Shown: positions 26,499 through 34,871, numbered from the stretch's first letter. The stretch: DNA of 64,000 nt from Plantactinospora endophytica (GCF_016862915.1 NZ_BONW01000008.1:62001-126000); one strand, 5' to 3'. A program made the numbers and translations. Notes: generated by a model not told the origin, from the sequence alone.

Positions 26499-27239
26499 TT
26501 GCTCAGACGTACCGTCAGAATTCTCGCGGCGCTCACCATGGCAGCCGCGGCCACCCTTGTCGCGACCGTGACCACCGCCGCGCCCGCACAGGCCGACGGT
26601 TGCTACACCTGGGGCCGGACCCTCTCCGAGGGAATGTCCGGTGAGGACGTACGGCAGTTGCAGATCCGCGTCGCCGGCTACCCCGGCAACAACGCGGTGC
26701 TCGGCATCGACGGCGCCTTCGGACCGGCGACCCGGGCCGCGGTGGTCCGCTTCCAGCAGGCGTACGGGCTCGGTGCCGACGGCATCGCCGGCCCGCAGAC
26801 GTTCACCCGGATCTACGCGCTCCAGGACGACGACTGCACCCCGGTCAACTTCAGCTACGCCGAGTTCAACGACTGCAACTCGGACTGGTCCGGCGGAGCC
26901 GTGTCGGCCGCCACCGCCCGGTTCAACGCCCTGGTGAACATGTGGAAGCTCCAGGCGATGCGGCACGCCCTCGGCGACCAGCAGATCCGGGTCACCAGCG
27001 CGTTCCGCAGCCACGCCTGCAACAACGCCGTCGGCGGCTCCTCGACCAGCCGCCATCTCTACGGTGACGCGGTCGACCTCGGCGCCAGCCCGCACAGCCT
27101 GTGCCGGCTCGCCCAGCAGGCCCGCAACCACGGCTGGCGGGAGATCCTCGGCCCCGGCTACCCCGGACACAGCGACCACACCCACGTGGCGCACAAGTCG
27201 AGCCGTACCTGGTCGGCGAGTTCCTGCGGCGTCTCCTGA
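26499..27239 (+). CDS. Secreted zinc DD-peptidase, M15 family, with peptidoglycan-binding domain
   Basis: The 246-residue protein has a signal peptide (MLRRTVRILAAL... cut after AQA, about residue 32), a PG_binding_1 domain (about 44-105; GIDGAFGPATRAAV) and an M15 peptidase domain. Zinc ligands are likely His186 and Asp193 in SRHLYGDAVDL and His229 in DHTHV, matching the spacing of the Streptomyces albus G enzyme. Six mature cysteines could form three disulfides, as there. It should cleave D-Ala-D-Ala cross-links. TTG at 26499 is preferred because GGAGG lies 5 bases upstream; ATG at 26487 is the in-frame alternative. Confidence 0.9.
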   Translation: MLRRTVRILAALTMAAAATLVATVTTAAPAQADGCYTWGRTLSEGMSGEDVRQLQIRVAGYPGNNAVLGIDGAFGPATRAAVVRFQQAYGLGADGIAGPQTFTRIYALQDDDCTPVNFSYAEFNDCNSDWSGGAVSAATARFNALVNMWKLQAMRHALGDQQIRVTSAFRSHACNNAVGGSSTSRHLYGDAVDLGASPHSLCRLAQQARNHGWREILGPGYPGHSDHTHVAHKSSRTWSASSCGVS

Positions 27240-27335
27240 CCCAGCCTGCGCGTTCGCGGTGCCCGTCGGAGGCGGGACGGGTACCGCCCGCGTCGGCGCT
27301 CGGTCGTACTCCGGCGTCCGGCCGACGTCTTCCGC

Positions 27336-27403
27336 GGTCGTGGTCACTCGCGGCCGTCGTTCTGCCCCCGGTCGTAGTCACTCGCGGCCGTGGTTCTGCC
27401 CCC
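27336..27403. repeat. 34-bp tandem duplication abutting the kinase stop codon
   Basis: Two 34-bp copies (27336-27369 and 27370-27403), differing at two positions, begin GGTCGTRGTCACTCGCGGCC. A third partial start (GGT) runs into the TGA stop (27406-27408) of the leftward histidine kinase gene. On the coding strand each unit contains TGAC. Confidence 0.8.
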
Positions 27404-27405
27404 GG

Positions 27406-28800
27406 TCAGTCGCCGATCGGGGAGTGTGCGGGCGGCTCGGCGTCGTCGGTACGGTCCGCCGCCGGCAACCACAGCACGAAGGTGCTGCCCCGGCCGACCG
27501 AGGAGAAGAGCGCCACCTGCCCGCCGTGCGACTCGGTGATCTGCCGGACGATCGCCAGCCCCAGCCCGGTACGCCGCTCGGCTCCCGTCGACTGGCTCGT
27601 CGGCCCGCGCCAGAACCGGTCGAAGACCCGGGACCGGTCGGCCGCGGCGATCCCTGGTCCCTCGTCGGCGACGCCGACCCACAACCAGCCGCCGATCCGG
27701 CCCGCCGCCACGGTCACCGTGCCGCCGGGCGGGGAGAGACGTACCGCGTTGGAGAGCAGGTTGCCGACCGCCCGGCGCAGCGCGTCGTGGTCTCCGATCA
27801 GCAGCAGGTCGGGCCGGACGTCGTACCCGACGTTCACCTGGCGGGCGGCGGCGACCGCGGTGAACTCCTCGCCCGCCTCCCGGGCGATCGCGTCGAGCAG
27901 CACGTCGGTGTCGGCGAGTGCGTCGGACCGACGGCGTGCGGTGGCCAACAGGTCCTCGACCAGCCGGGACATCCGGGTGGTGGCCCGGTCGATCACCGCG
28001 ACCGCCCGGGTCCGTTCCGCGTCGGTGGCCTCGGTGGTGTCGAGCAGCGAGGCGTCCAGGTTGGCCCGGATGATCGCCAACGGACTGCGCAGCTCGTGCG
28101 ACGCGTCGTCGACCAGTTGCCGTTGGGTCCGGAACGCCTCCTCCAGCCGGTCCAGCATCGAGTCGATGGTGTCGCCGAGTTCGCGCAGCTCGTCCCGGGC
28201 ACCGGCCAGCCGGATCCGTCGGGACAGGTCGGTCGCCTGGATCTCCCGGGCGGTACGCGCGATCGCGCCGACCGGGCGCAGCGCCCGCCCGGAGAGCACC
28301 CAGCCGATGCCGAGACTGGCGACGAAGAGACCGGCCAGCGCGATCAGCGAGTAGTTGCGCAGGGTTTCCAGGGTACGGAAGTTGACCTCCGACTCGATCT
28401 CGTCCACCTCGGCCACCGTCAGCGTCCCGACCGTCCGGCCGTGCTTCACCACGTCCGCCTGGTACTGGTTGGTGATCGGCTTCGGGTTGGTGCTGTACTG
28501 CACCGCCAGGTAGGTCACGGCCAGCCCGGCACCGGCCAGCGCGAAGAGCAGCGTGGAGTAGAGCACGGTGAGCCGGAACCGGATCGACTGCACGAACGGC
28601 AGCCACCGCCGAGGCCGCCAGCCCCGCGCCGCCACCCCGGCACCGGCCGAGGTCACGTCCCCGGTGACCGTCACGTCAATGGTCGACCTCCCGCCATCGG
28701 CAGACGTCGAGCCACGGGCAGACGTCGAGCCACGGGCAGACGTCGAGCCACGGGCAGACGTCGAGCCACGGGCGGACGTCGAGTCACCGGCCGGCATCAC
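27406..28800 (-). CDS. Sensor histidine kinase with HAMP domain (OmpR-system partner)
   Basis: The 464-residue kinase has two membrane helices (about 77-100 and 150-170) flanking a short external loop of about 50 residues, then HAMP, HisKA with His235 in DDASHELRSP, and HATPase_c with NLLSNAVRLSP, VADEGPGIAA and GLGLAIVRQI. The first 36 residues are an unusual GSTSAR repeat encoded by an 18-bp tandem array. GTG at 28800 or ATG at 28797 overlaps the regulator stop. The true start could lie beyond the repeat, but no clear alternative was found. It is the last gene of a seven-gene leftward run. Confidence 0.9.
   Translation of the reverse strand: MMPAGDSTSARGSTSARGSTSARGSTSARGSTSADGGRSTIDVTVTGDVTSAGAGVAARGWRPRRWLPFVQSIRFRLTVLYSTLLFALAGAGLAVTYLAVQYSTNPKPITNQYQADVVKHGRTVGTLTVAEVDEIESEVNFRTLETLRNYSLIALAGLFVASLGIGWVLSGRALRPVGAIARTAREIQATDLSRRIRLAGARDELRELGDTIDSMLDRLEEAFRTQRQLVDDASHELRSPLAIIRANLDASLLDTTEATDAERTRAVAVIDRATTRMSRLVEDLLATARRRSDALADTDVLLDAIAREAGEEFTAVAAARQVNVGYDVRPDLLLIGDHDALRRAVGNLLSNAVRLSPPGGTVTVAAGRIGGWLWVGVADEGPGIAAADRSRVFDRFWRGPTSQSTGAERRTGLGLAIVRQITESHGGQVALFSSVGRGSTFVLWLPAADRTDDAEPPAHSPIGD
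28703..28792. repeat. 18-bp tandem array encoding GSTSAR repeats
   Basis: The unit GACGTCGAGCCACGGGCA (plus strand) is repeated five times from 28703, with four near-identical copies and a diverged last one. It lies immediately behind the stop codon of the OmpR-type regulator and inside the 5' end of the kinase gene. The 6-residue period keeps the reading frame whatever the copy number. Confidence 0.85.
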
Positions 28801-29477
28801 GCCGCCTCCCGCAGCCGGTAGCCGCGTCCCACCACGGTCTCGATCGCCTCGCCGCCGAGCTTGCGACGCAGCGTGCCGACCGTGACCCGGACGGTCTGGG
28901 TGAACGGATCGGCGTTGGCGTCCCAGACGTGCTCCAACAACTCCTCCGCCGAGACCACGTGACCGGGTCGGGTCATCAGGTATTCCAGCACCCCGAACTC
29001 CTTCGGGGTCAGGTGCAGCCGGGTGCCGTCCCGACTCGCCTCGTGCCGGGCCGCGTCGAGCTGGAACGGGCCGACCCGGAGCACCGCCGTACCGCCACCG
29101 GCGTCCCGGCGCAGCAGTGCGCGTACCCGGGCCAGCAGTTCGGCCAGCGCGAACGGTTTCACCAGGTAGTCGTCGGCGCCCTCGTCGAGCCCGCGTACCC
29201 GGTCGTGCAGCGCGCCCCGCGCGGTGAGCATCAGCACCCGCAGGTCGACGCCGCCCTCGACGGGTACCTCCCCGCGCCGGATCGCGTGGCAGACCGCGAA
29301 ACCGTCGCCGTCCGGGAGGTTGACGTCGAGCAGCATCAGGTCGTACGCGTTGACCGCCAACCGTTCGTACGCCTGGGCGGCGTCGGTGGCGACGTCCACC
29401 GCGTACCCCGCGCGGACCAGGCCGAGCCGCACCGCGTCGGCCAGGTCCTCCTCGTCCTCCACCACAAGCAACCGCAT
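28797..29477 (-). CDS. Response regulator, OmpR/PhoB family
   Basis: The 226-residue regulator has a receiver domain with acidic residues at 7-10, phosphoacceptor Asp51 in LLDVNLP and Lys in DDYLVKPF. Its OmpR winged-helix domain (about 130-223) has LTPKEFGVLEYLM and ends VGRGYRLREAA. It is coupled to the kinase gene (TGATG overlap) and lies 45 bases behind the HtrA-like protease gene. Such pairs commonly sense envelope stress, and the neighbours (protease, VWA, MoxR) fit that; the signal is unknown. Confidence 0.93.
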   Translation of the reverse strand: MRLLVVEDEEDLADAVRLGLVRAGYAVDVATDAAQAYERLAVNAYDLMLLDVNLPDGDGFAVCHAIRRGEVPVEGGVDLRVLMLTARGALHDRVRGLDEGADDYLVKPFALAELLARVRALLRRDAGGGTAVLRVGPFQLDAARHEASRDGTRLHLTPKEFGVLEYLMTRPGHVVSAEELLEHVWDANADPFTQTVRVTVGTLRRKLGGEAIETVVGRGYRLREAA

Positions 29478-29522
29478 GATCCGACCTCCCGCACGGCCAC
29501 CGACCGGCCGCGAACTCCGACG

Positions 29523-30461
29523 CTAGCCGCCGTTCCTGATGATCCGCTCGGCCGCCCGCTGGGCCCGGTCGATCGGGATCGCGAAGCCGATGCCGATGTT
29601 GCCGCTGCCGTCCAGGGTGGCGATCGCGGTGTTGACCCCGACCACCTCGCCCCGGGCGTTCACCAGCGGACCGCCGGAGTTGCCCGGGTTGATCGAGGCG
29701 TCGGTCTGGATCGCGGTCTGCCGCGCGCCGCCGTTCCCGAGCCGTACCTCCCGGTCCAGCGCGCTGACGATGCCGGCGGTGACGGTGCCGGAGAGTCCCA
29801 GCGGGGAGCCGACCGCGAGTACCGGCTCACCGACCCGGACGTCCCCGGCGGCGATCCGCAGTGGCCGCAGCGCTCCGGACGACGTTCCGGGCGAGGCTCC
29901 AGGCGACGTTCCGGGCGAGGTGACCCGGAGCACCGCGATGTCGCTGCCCGGATCGCGGCCGACCACCTCGGCGGGCCGGCGCCGGCCGTCCTGGCCGACG
30001 ACGCTCACCTCCGTGCTGCCGGACACCACGTGGCTGTTGGTGATGACGTGCCGTCCGTCGACGGCGAAGCCGGACCCGCCGGCCCGGCCGGCGCGTACCG
30101 ACACCACTCCCGGCAGCGCGGTGGCGGCGGCGCCGACCAGGCCGTCCGGCACCGCGCCGCCGCTCGGCCCCGGCACCGGCGTCAGCGGCGTCGCCGGTGG
30201 GGGAGCGGCCAGCTCGGGAGCCGGCCCGTCCGCCGCGACGTAGCCGCCGGCCAGCGCCCCCGAGGCCGCCGAGAGCGCCATCACCGCGAGCCCGGCCAGC
30301 AGCGTCCGCCGCCACCGCGCCGCACCGGCCGCCGGCTTCCCATCGGGTACGCCCACCGGCGTTCCCGGCGCCGGCCACGCGCCCAGCGTCGGGGAGACGA
30401 AACCCGGTCCCCGGGGCCGGCCCAGCCCCGGCGGTGCCGCCGTCACCTCTGCGTGCTCCAT
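29523..30461 (-). CDS. HtrA-like membrane-anchored serine protease without PDZ domain
   Basis: The 312-residue protein has a cytoplasmic Pro-rich N-terminus, one membrane helix (about 52-73) and an extracytoplasmic S1C protease domain with the complete triad: His144 (TNSHVVSG), Asp174 (GSDIAVL) and Ser262 (NPGNSGGP). There is no C-terminal PDZ domain, unlike classical DegP. Between the Asp and the second lobe (about 182-196) is a small TSPGTSPGASPGTSSG repeat encoded by duplicated DNA. It probably degrades misfolded or signal proteins at the cell surface. It is in the same leftward run as the VWA, DUF58 and MoxR genes. Confidence 0.9.
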   Translation of the reverse strand: MEHAEVTAAPPGLGRPRGPGFVSPTLGAWPAPGTPVGVPDGKPAAGAARWRRTLLAGLAVMALSAASGALAGGYVAADGPAPELAAPPPATPLTPVPGPSGGAVPDGLVGAAATALPGVVSVRAGRAGGSGFAVDGRHVITNSHVVSGSTEVSVVGQDGRRRPAEVVGRDPGSDIAVLRVTSPGTSPGASPGTSSGALRPLRIAAGDVRVGEPVLAVGSPLGLSGTVTAGIVSALDREVRLGNGGARQTAIQTDASINPGNSGGPLVNARGEVVGVNTAIATLDGSGNIGIGFAIPIDRAQRAAERIIRNGG

Positions 30462-30499
30462 CTCCCCGTCACTCCCTCCATTGTGGAAATCCGTGCCCG

Positions 30500-31459
30500 T
30501 CAGGGAATCCGGGCGAACCAGAACATCGACGCGGCGGCGGCGAGCAGCGCCAGCACCAGGCCGATCCCGATGAACCGGGCCGAGACGTCCTGCCGTTCCG
30601 TCGTGTACCCGACCGAGCTGCCGATGTCGGCGTAGATTGCCCGCAACTCGTCACTGCTGCCCGCCTCGTGGTACCCGCCGCCGGTCTGCTCGGCGACCAT
30701 CCGCAGCGTCTCGCCGTCCACCGGTACGGTCATCGGCCGGTTGCCCTGCTCGATCACCCCGTCCGGGGTGCCGAACGCGATGGCGTCGACCGGAACTCCG
30801 GCGCCGAGGGCGTCGGCCGCCGCGTCCTCCGGGTCGCTGCCGGAGGTGTTCGCCCCGTCGGAGAGCAGCACCACCCGGGCCGGCGGCGGATCCTCGGCCG
30901 CCTCGCCGTCCAGGGTGGCGATCGTCTCCAGCGCGGTGGCGATGGCGTCCCCGATCGCCGTACCCTGCTGCCCGGTGCCGCCCTCGGCCAGCCGTTCGAT
31001 GCCGGCGTCCAGCAGTTGCCGGTCGGTGCCCGGCGGCACGAAGACCGAGGCGTTGCCGGCGAAGGCGACCAGCCCGACGTTGAACTCCTCGGGCAGCCCG
31101 TCGACGAACTCCCGGGCCGCCGCCTTGGCCGAACTGAGCCGGTCCGGCGGTACGTCGTCGGCGAGCATCGACAGCGACACGTCCACCGCGATCACCACGG
31201 TGGCCCGCTCGCGCGGCACGCGTACCTCGTCGCTGGGGCGGGCGAAGCCGACCACCAGCAGCCCGAGCATGCCCAGGAACAGGCTCGCCGGCACGTGCCG
31301 CCGCCAGCCCGGCCGGCTCGGTGCCAGCCGGTCCAGCAGACGCAGGTTGGTGAAGCGGACGGCGTAGCGGCTGCGGCGGCGCTGCACCACCAGGTACGCC
31401 ACGGCCAGCGCCGCGACACCGACCAGCAGCCACAGCCGGTCCGGACTCTCCAGGGTCAT
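30500..31459 (-). CDS. VWA domain membrane protein (BatA/BatB-like)
   Basis: The 319-residue protein has two N-terminal helices (about 9-25 and 57-73), an extracytoplasmic VWA domain starting at about residue 86 with an intact MIDAS motif (Asp93, Ser95, Ser97 in DVSLSM) and later LLSDGANTSG, and a C-terminal helix (about 298-315). This is the BatA/BatB layout found next to MoxR ATPases, where the VWA domain is thought to bind partners through a metal ion. It starts 10 bases behind the DUF58 gene. Confidence 0.92.
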   Translation of the reverse strand: MTLESPDRLWLLVGVAALAVAYLVVQRRRSRYAVRFTNLRLLDRLAPSRPGWRRHVPASLFLGMLGLLVVGFARPSDEVRVPRERATVVIAVDVSLSMLADDVPPDRLSSAKAAAREFVDGLPEEFNVGLVAFAGNASVFVPPGTDRQLLDAGIERLAEGGTGQQGTAIGDAIATALETIATLDGEAAEDPPPARVVLLSDGANTSGSDPEDAAADALGAGVPVDAIAFGTPDGVIEQGNRPMTVPVDGETLRMVAEQTGGGYHEAGSSDELRAIYADIGSSVGYTTERQDVSARFIGIGLVLALLAAAASMFWFARIP

Positions 31460-31469
31460 CGTTGCTCCT

Positions 31470-32588
31470 TCACGCCGCCCCGCCGCCCGGGCCGGGGGTA
31501 CGGGCCGCCGCCGCGAGGCGGCGCTGGGCGTACACGTGCCGGACGATGTCGGTCACCCAGTCCCGGTCGGTACGCAGCGCCAGGTGTGCGGCGCCGGCCC
31601 GGCGCAGTGCCGCCCGGACTGCCGCGCGTTGCCGGAGCGCGGCGGCGGCGTACCGTTCACGCAGCCGCCGGCTGCCGGTGGAGACCTCGCGGCGCCGCCC
31701 GCTCTCCGGGTCGACCAGCGTGATCAGCCCGACGTCCGGCAGTTCCAGTTCGCGCGGGTCGGTCACCTCGACCGCGAGCACCTGGTGCCGGACGGCGAGC
31801 CGGCGCAACTCGCCCTCCCACTCCGGCCGTTGCTCCCACGCCGGCCGCTCGTCCCGCTCCTGCCTCTCCTCGGCGGCGTTCCGCTCGGCCTGTCCTGCCC
31901 GCCCTGACTGTCCCGCTCGCCCTGCCCGCCCTGGCTGTCCCGACCGGCCGGCCGCCGGGGGCCGGTCCGGCGGGTCGCCGACCGAGTCCGGCAGTCCGTC
32001 CAGCCAGTCGGAGACGACCACCACCAGGCCCCGGCGGGTCGCCGCGCGGTGCAGGCCGGCGAGCGCCTCGGCCAGCGCCGGGGGTCGGGACCCGGCCGCA
32101 CCGCGCGGCGCGGCCAGCAGGGTGTGCAACAGCCCGAGCAGATGCTCCCGACCGGTACGCGCCGGAAACCGCCGGATCCCGTCCGCGCCGAGCAGGTGCC
32201 CGCCGAGCCGGTTGCCGAAGTTCGCCGTCAGATAGCCGATCGCCGCCGTGGCGGCCACCGCGAGTTCCCGTTTCTCCAGTTCGGCGGTGCCGAAGTCCAT
32301 GCTCGGGGTCGAGTCGACCAGCAGCCAGGTGGTCAGTTCCCGGTCGGCGTCCACCTCCCGGACGTGCGGCACCCCGGTACGCGCCGTCACCGCCCAGTCC
32401 ATCCGGCGCACCTCGTCCTCGCCGGGCCGGTACTCCCGACTGCCGGTCAGCTCGCTGCCGGCGCCCGGCAGCAGGCCGAGGTGTTGGCCGTGCAGCAGCC
32501 CGTCGAGCCGCCGGGTGATCGCCAGTTCCAGCCGGCGCAGCCGGCGGTGCGGCGCGAGGTGGTGCACGGTGGCGTGTCCCTCGTTCAT
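31470..32588 (-). CDS. DUF58 domain protein
   Basis: This 372-residue protein carries the DUF58 core GSREYRPGEDEVRRMDWAVT, followed by a VWA-like region (TWLLVDSTPSMDFG and VVVVSDWLDG). DUF58 proteins are encoded beside MoxR ATPases and are thought to be chaperoned partners. A low-complexity Gly/Arg/Glu segment (about residues 235-275, GRAGRAGQSGRAGQ) interrupts the domain and is encoded by short duplications near 31900-31950. ATG at 32588 has GGGAGG upstream; the open frame beyond it is not DUF58-like. It is an operon partner of MoxR and VWA. Confidence 0.9.
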   Translation of the reverse strand: MNEGHATVHHLAPHRRLRRLELAITRRLDGLLHGQHLGLLPGAGSELTGSREYRPGEDEVRRMDWAVTARTGVPHVREVDADRELTTWLLVDSTPSMDFGTAELEKRELAVAATAAIGYLTANFGNRLGGHLLGADGIRRFPARTGREHLLGLLHTLLAAPRGAAGSRPPALAEALAGLHRAATRRGLVVVVSDWLDGLPDSVGDPPDRPPAAGRSGQPGRAGRAGQSGRAGQAERNAAEERQERDERPAWEQRPEWEGELRRLAVRHQVLAVEVTDPRELELPDVGLITLVDPESGRRREVSTGSRRLRERYAAAALRQRAAVRAALRRAGAAHLALRTDRDWVTDIVRHVYAQRRLAAAARTPGPGGGAA

Positions 32589-32676
32589 CCGCTGCGCCTC
32601 CCGATCCTCCGGTCCGTCCGGCGCGGCGGACGGCGGGACCCGTGCCCACCGCCCCGCCCGCCGGGTCGGCGCCGCC

Positions 32677-33798
32677 TCACGCCGCCCGCTCCGTCCGGTA
32701 CGTCTGCTCGTTCGGGTGCGCCTGCTCGTCCTGGCGTCTCTGCTCCCGCTGGTGCGGGGCGATCTGCGGTGGCGGTACCGCGCCGACCAGCCGGCGTACC
32801 ACCGACTCGGCCGTGATCCCGTCGGCGACCGCGTCGAAGGAGAGCACCAGCCGGTGCGCCAACACGTCGACGGCCAACTCGGTGACGTCGTCCGGCAGCA
32901 CGTACTCGCGCCCCCGTAGCAGGGCCAGTGCCCGGGCGGCGGCGACCAGCCCGAGGGTGGCCCGGGGACTCGCCCCGTACGCGAGCCGCGCCGAGAGGTT
33001 GCCCGCGCCGAACCGGTCCGGATGCCGGGTCGCCACCACCAGCCGCACCACGTACTCCGCGACGGCGTGGTGCACGAACACCCCACGGGCCCGCTCCTGG
33101 AGGGCGCGCAGCCGGGCCGGGTCGAGCACCGGACGCGGCTCCGGCCGGCTGGTGCCCATCCGGTAGAGGATGCCCAGTTCCTCCTCGTCGGTGGGGTAGT
33201 CGACGATGACCTTGAGCAGGAAGCGGTCGCGTTGTGCCTCCGGGAGTTGGTACACCCCTTCGGACTCGATCGGGTTCTGGGTGGCCAGCACCAGGAACGG
33301 CGCCGGTACCGGATAACTCCGCCCGCCGATCGACACCTGCCGCTCGGCCATCGCCTCCAGCAGCGCCGACTGCACCTTCGCCGGTGCCCGGTTGATCTCG
33401 TCGGCCAGCACCAGGTTCGCCATCACCGGACCCAGTTCCACGTCGAAACTCTCCGCCGACGCCCGGTAGATCCGGGTACCGACGATGTCCGACGGCACCA
33501 GGTCCGGAGTGAACTGGATCCGGGAGAAGTCCCCACCCACCGCCGTCGCCAGGGTCTGCGCGGCCAGGGTCTTCGCCACCCCCGGTACGCCTTCGAGCAG
33601 GCAGTGCCCGTCGGCCAGCAACGCGGTGAAGAGCCGCTCCACCAACCTGTCCTGCCCGACGATCACCCGCTTGACCTCGAACAGGGCCTGTTCGAGCGCG
33701 ACGTGCGGTGCCTCGGCCGCCATCTGCGGCGGCTCCGGCGTGACGTGCGGTGGTGCCGGTGTGAGGTGCGGCTCCGGCCCGGCTGCGGTGACGCTCAT
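32677..33798 (-). CDS. MoxR family AAA+ ATPase
   Basis: The 373-residue AAA+ protein has Walker A GVPGVAKT (70-77), Walker B LVLADEINRAP (about 130-139), sensor LVLATQNPIE and YQLPEAQRDRFLLK, all typical of MoxR/RavA relatives. The first 30 residues are Pro/His-rich with short PPH/PPQ repeats. MoxR ATPases act as chaperones that load or mature partner proteins, usually the VWA and DUF58 products encoded next to them, as here. ATG at 33798 lies 10 bases behind the small secreted protein gene. Confidence 0.95.
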   Translation of the reverse strand: MSVTAAGPEPHLTPAPPHVTPEPPQMAAEAPHVALEQALFEVKRVIVGQDRLVERLFTALLADGHCLLEGVPGVAKTLAAQTLATAVGGDFSRIQFTPDLVPSDIVGTRIYRASAESFDVELGPVMANLVLADEINRAPAKVQSALLEAMAERQVSIGGRSYPVPAPFLVLATQNPIESEGVYQLPEAQRDRFLLKVIVDYPTDEEELGILYRMGTSRPEPRPVLDPARLRALQERARGVFVHHAVAEYVVRLVVATRHPDRFGAGNLSARLAYGASPRATLGLVAAARALALLRGREYVLPDDVTELAVDVLAHRLVLSFDAVADGITAESVVRRLVGAVPPPQIAPHQREQRRQDEQAHPNEQTYRTERAA

Positions 33799-33808
33799 CG
33801 GCGATACC

Positions 33809-34033
33809 TCACAGGCCGGCTTCGGCGGGCGTGCTCGCGCCGCCGTTCTTCTCGGGGCAGTCCTTCGACACGTCGGCCGTACTGCCGAAGACGTTGCCGT
33901 TGTTCTCGGTGACGATCCGTACGGTCTTCTCCGAGTCGGCCGGGTCGTCGGCGTACGCCGCCGTGGCGAAGCCGACGGCCGCGACGGCCGCAGCACCGGC
34001 AAGGGTCAGCCCGGCGATCCGCTTGATCCGCAT
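33809..34033 (-). CDS. Small secreted protein heading the MoxR operon
   Basis: This encodes a 74-residue precursor with a clear signal peptide (MRIKRIAGLTLAG..., predicted cut after AYA at residue 28). A 46-residue acidic mature peptide follows, with VRIVTENNGNVFG and one Cys (Cys59). GGAAGGA lies 7-8 bases before the ATG at 34033. No named family was recognised. It is the first gene of the leftward run and lies only 10 bases before moxR, so it may be a substrate, ligand or reporter of the envelope system downstream (inference). Confidence 0.75.
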   Translation of the reverse strand: MRIKRIAGLTLAGAAAVAAVGFATAAYADDPADSEKTVRIVTENNGNVFGSTADVSKDCPEKNGGASTPAEAGL

Positions 34034-34370
34034 GATCTGTGGTTCCTTCCGTCGAGACTGTCGGGACTGTTGTCCGGAGCGGGCACCCGGGCCGGAGTGG
34101 AGTGGCGACCCGGGCGCCCGCAGGAGCCCATGACATCAGGACGGACCGAAAGAGAGCCGAAGGCCGGAACGGCTCAGGGGCGGCTCGGGGAACGTTCGAG
34201 GTATCGACGGATGACGGAGGTACCGACGGATGACGGGTCGAGGTATCGGCAGCTGACGGGTCGAGGTACCGACGGATGACGAGGCGTCAGGTCTTCGAGG
34301 GCAGCCATCCGAGGAGGTGCACGGCTGGTGGGCGGGCGTCGCTGTTCGGCTGGTCCGGCACCGGCCGTGG
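34034..34370. other. 337-base spacer without a gene
   Basis: This lies between the start of the small secreted protein gene and the end of the HxlR gene. No credible ORF or RNA gene is seen. It must hold the promoter of the seven-gene leftward run, but no clear -35/-10 pair was found. Its notable content is the 18-bp repeat array at 34198-34280. Confidence 0.5.
34198..34280. repeat. Four copies of an 18-bp repeat in the spacer
   Basis: The core GAGGTATCGACGGATGAC and its variants start at 34198, 34217, 34240 and 34263 (periods 19, 23 and 23). Copies alternate TATC/TACC and the third is more diverged. The array is 90 bases downstream of the HxlR stop and 160 bases upstream of the secreted-protein start. 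Confidence 0.75.
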
Positions 34371-34862
34371 CTAGTCGCGCCGTTCCTGCTCGGCGGTGTA
34401 GGCGGCGCTCAGGCGTTCGAGGGGGCTCGGGCCGTCGTGGGGCTTCGGTGGTGCGTCGAGGTGGCGTACCCGGAGTTCGTCCATGAGTTCCTCGACGAAC
34501 GCCGGGCCCGCGTCGCGCATGACCTGCTGCCGGATCCGGAGTTCCTCGGTGCCCGGGCGCCAGTCGAGGCCCCAGTTGCCGAGCGCGTAGAGGATCGGAA
34601 GGGTCCGGATGCCGGCTTCGGTGAGGCTGTAGCGGGCGCGCTGCCCTCGCGCCGCCGTGCCGCGGGTGAGGATCCCCGCCTCGACGAGCCGCACGAGGCG
34701 GTCGGAGAGGATGTTCGAGGCGATGCCCTCGATCGACCCGGTGAGCAGCGCCCGGAAGTATCGGCGGTCGCCGAAGATCACGTCGCGGAGCACGAGTAGC
34801 GCCCAGCGGTCTCCGAGCACCTCGATGGTCGCGTTGATCGGACACCCGGACCGTGGTTCCAC
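34371..34862 (-). CDS. HxlR family transcriptional regulator
   Basis: This 163-residue winged-helix protein has the HxlR signature: Cys in SGCPINATIEVLGDRWALLV, DVIFGDRRYFRAL, and GIASNILSDRLVRLVEAGIL. It carries an extended C-terminal tail. The start is GTG at 34862 with AGGAGG 4 bases upstream. It is divergent from a reductase/metallo-hydrolase pair, and a strong inverted repeat covers the shared promoter, so it is very likely their regulator. HxlR proteins often respond to aldehydes or oxidants through the N-terminal Cys. Confidence 0.92.
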   Translation of the reverse strand: MEPRSGCPINATIEVLGDRWALLVLRDVIFGDRRYFRALLTGSIEGIASNILSDRLVRLVEAGILTRGTAARGQRARYSLTEAGIRTLPILYALGNWGLDWRPGTEELRIRQQVMRDAGPAFVEELMDELRVRHLDAPPKPHDGPSPLERLSAAYTAEQERRD

Positions 34863-34871
34863 GACTCCTCC

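Noticed and set aside
28703-28792. Possible CRISPR array (regular 18-bp repeats)
   Set aside because: Units are directly adjacent without unique spacers and encode an in-frame peptide; no cas genes are present.
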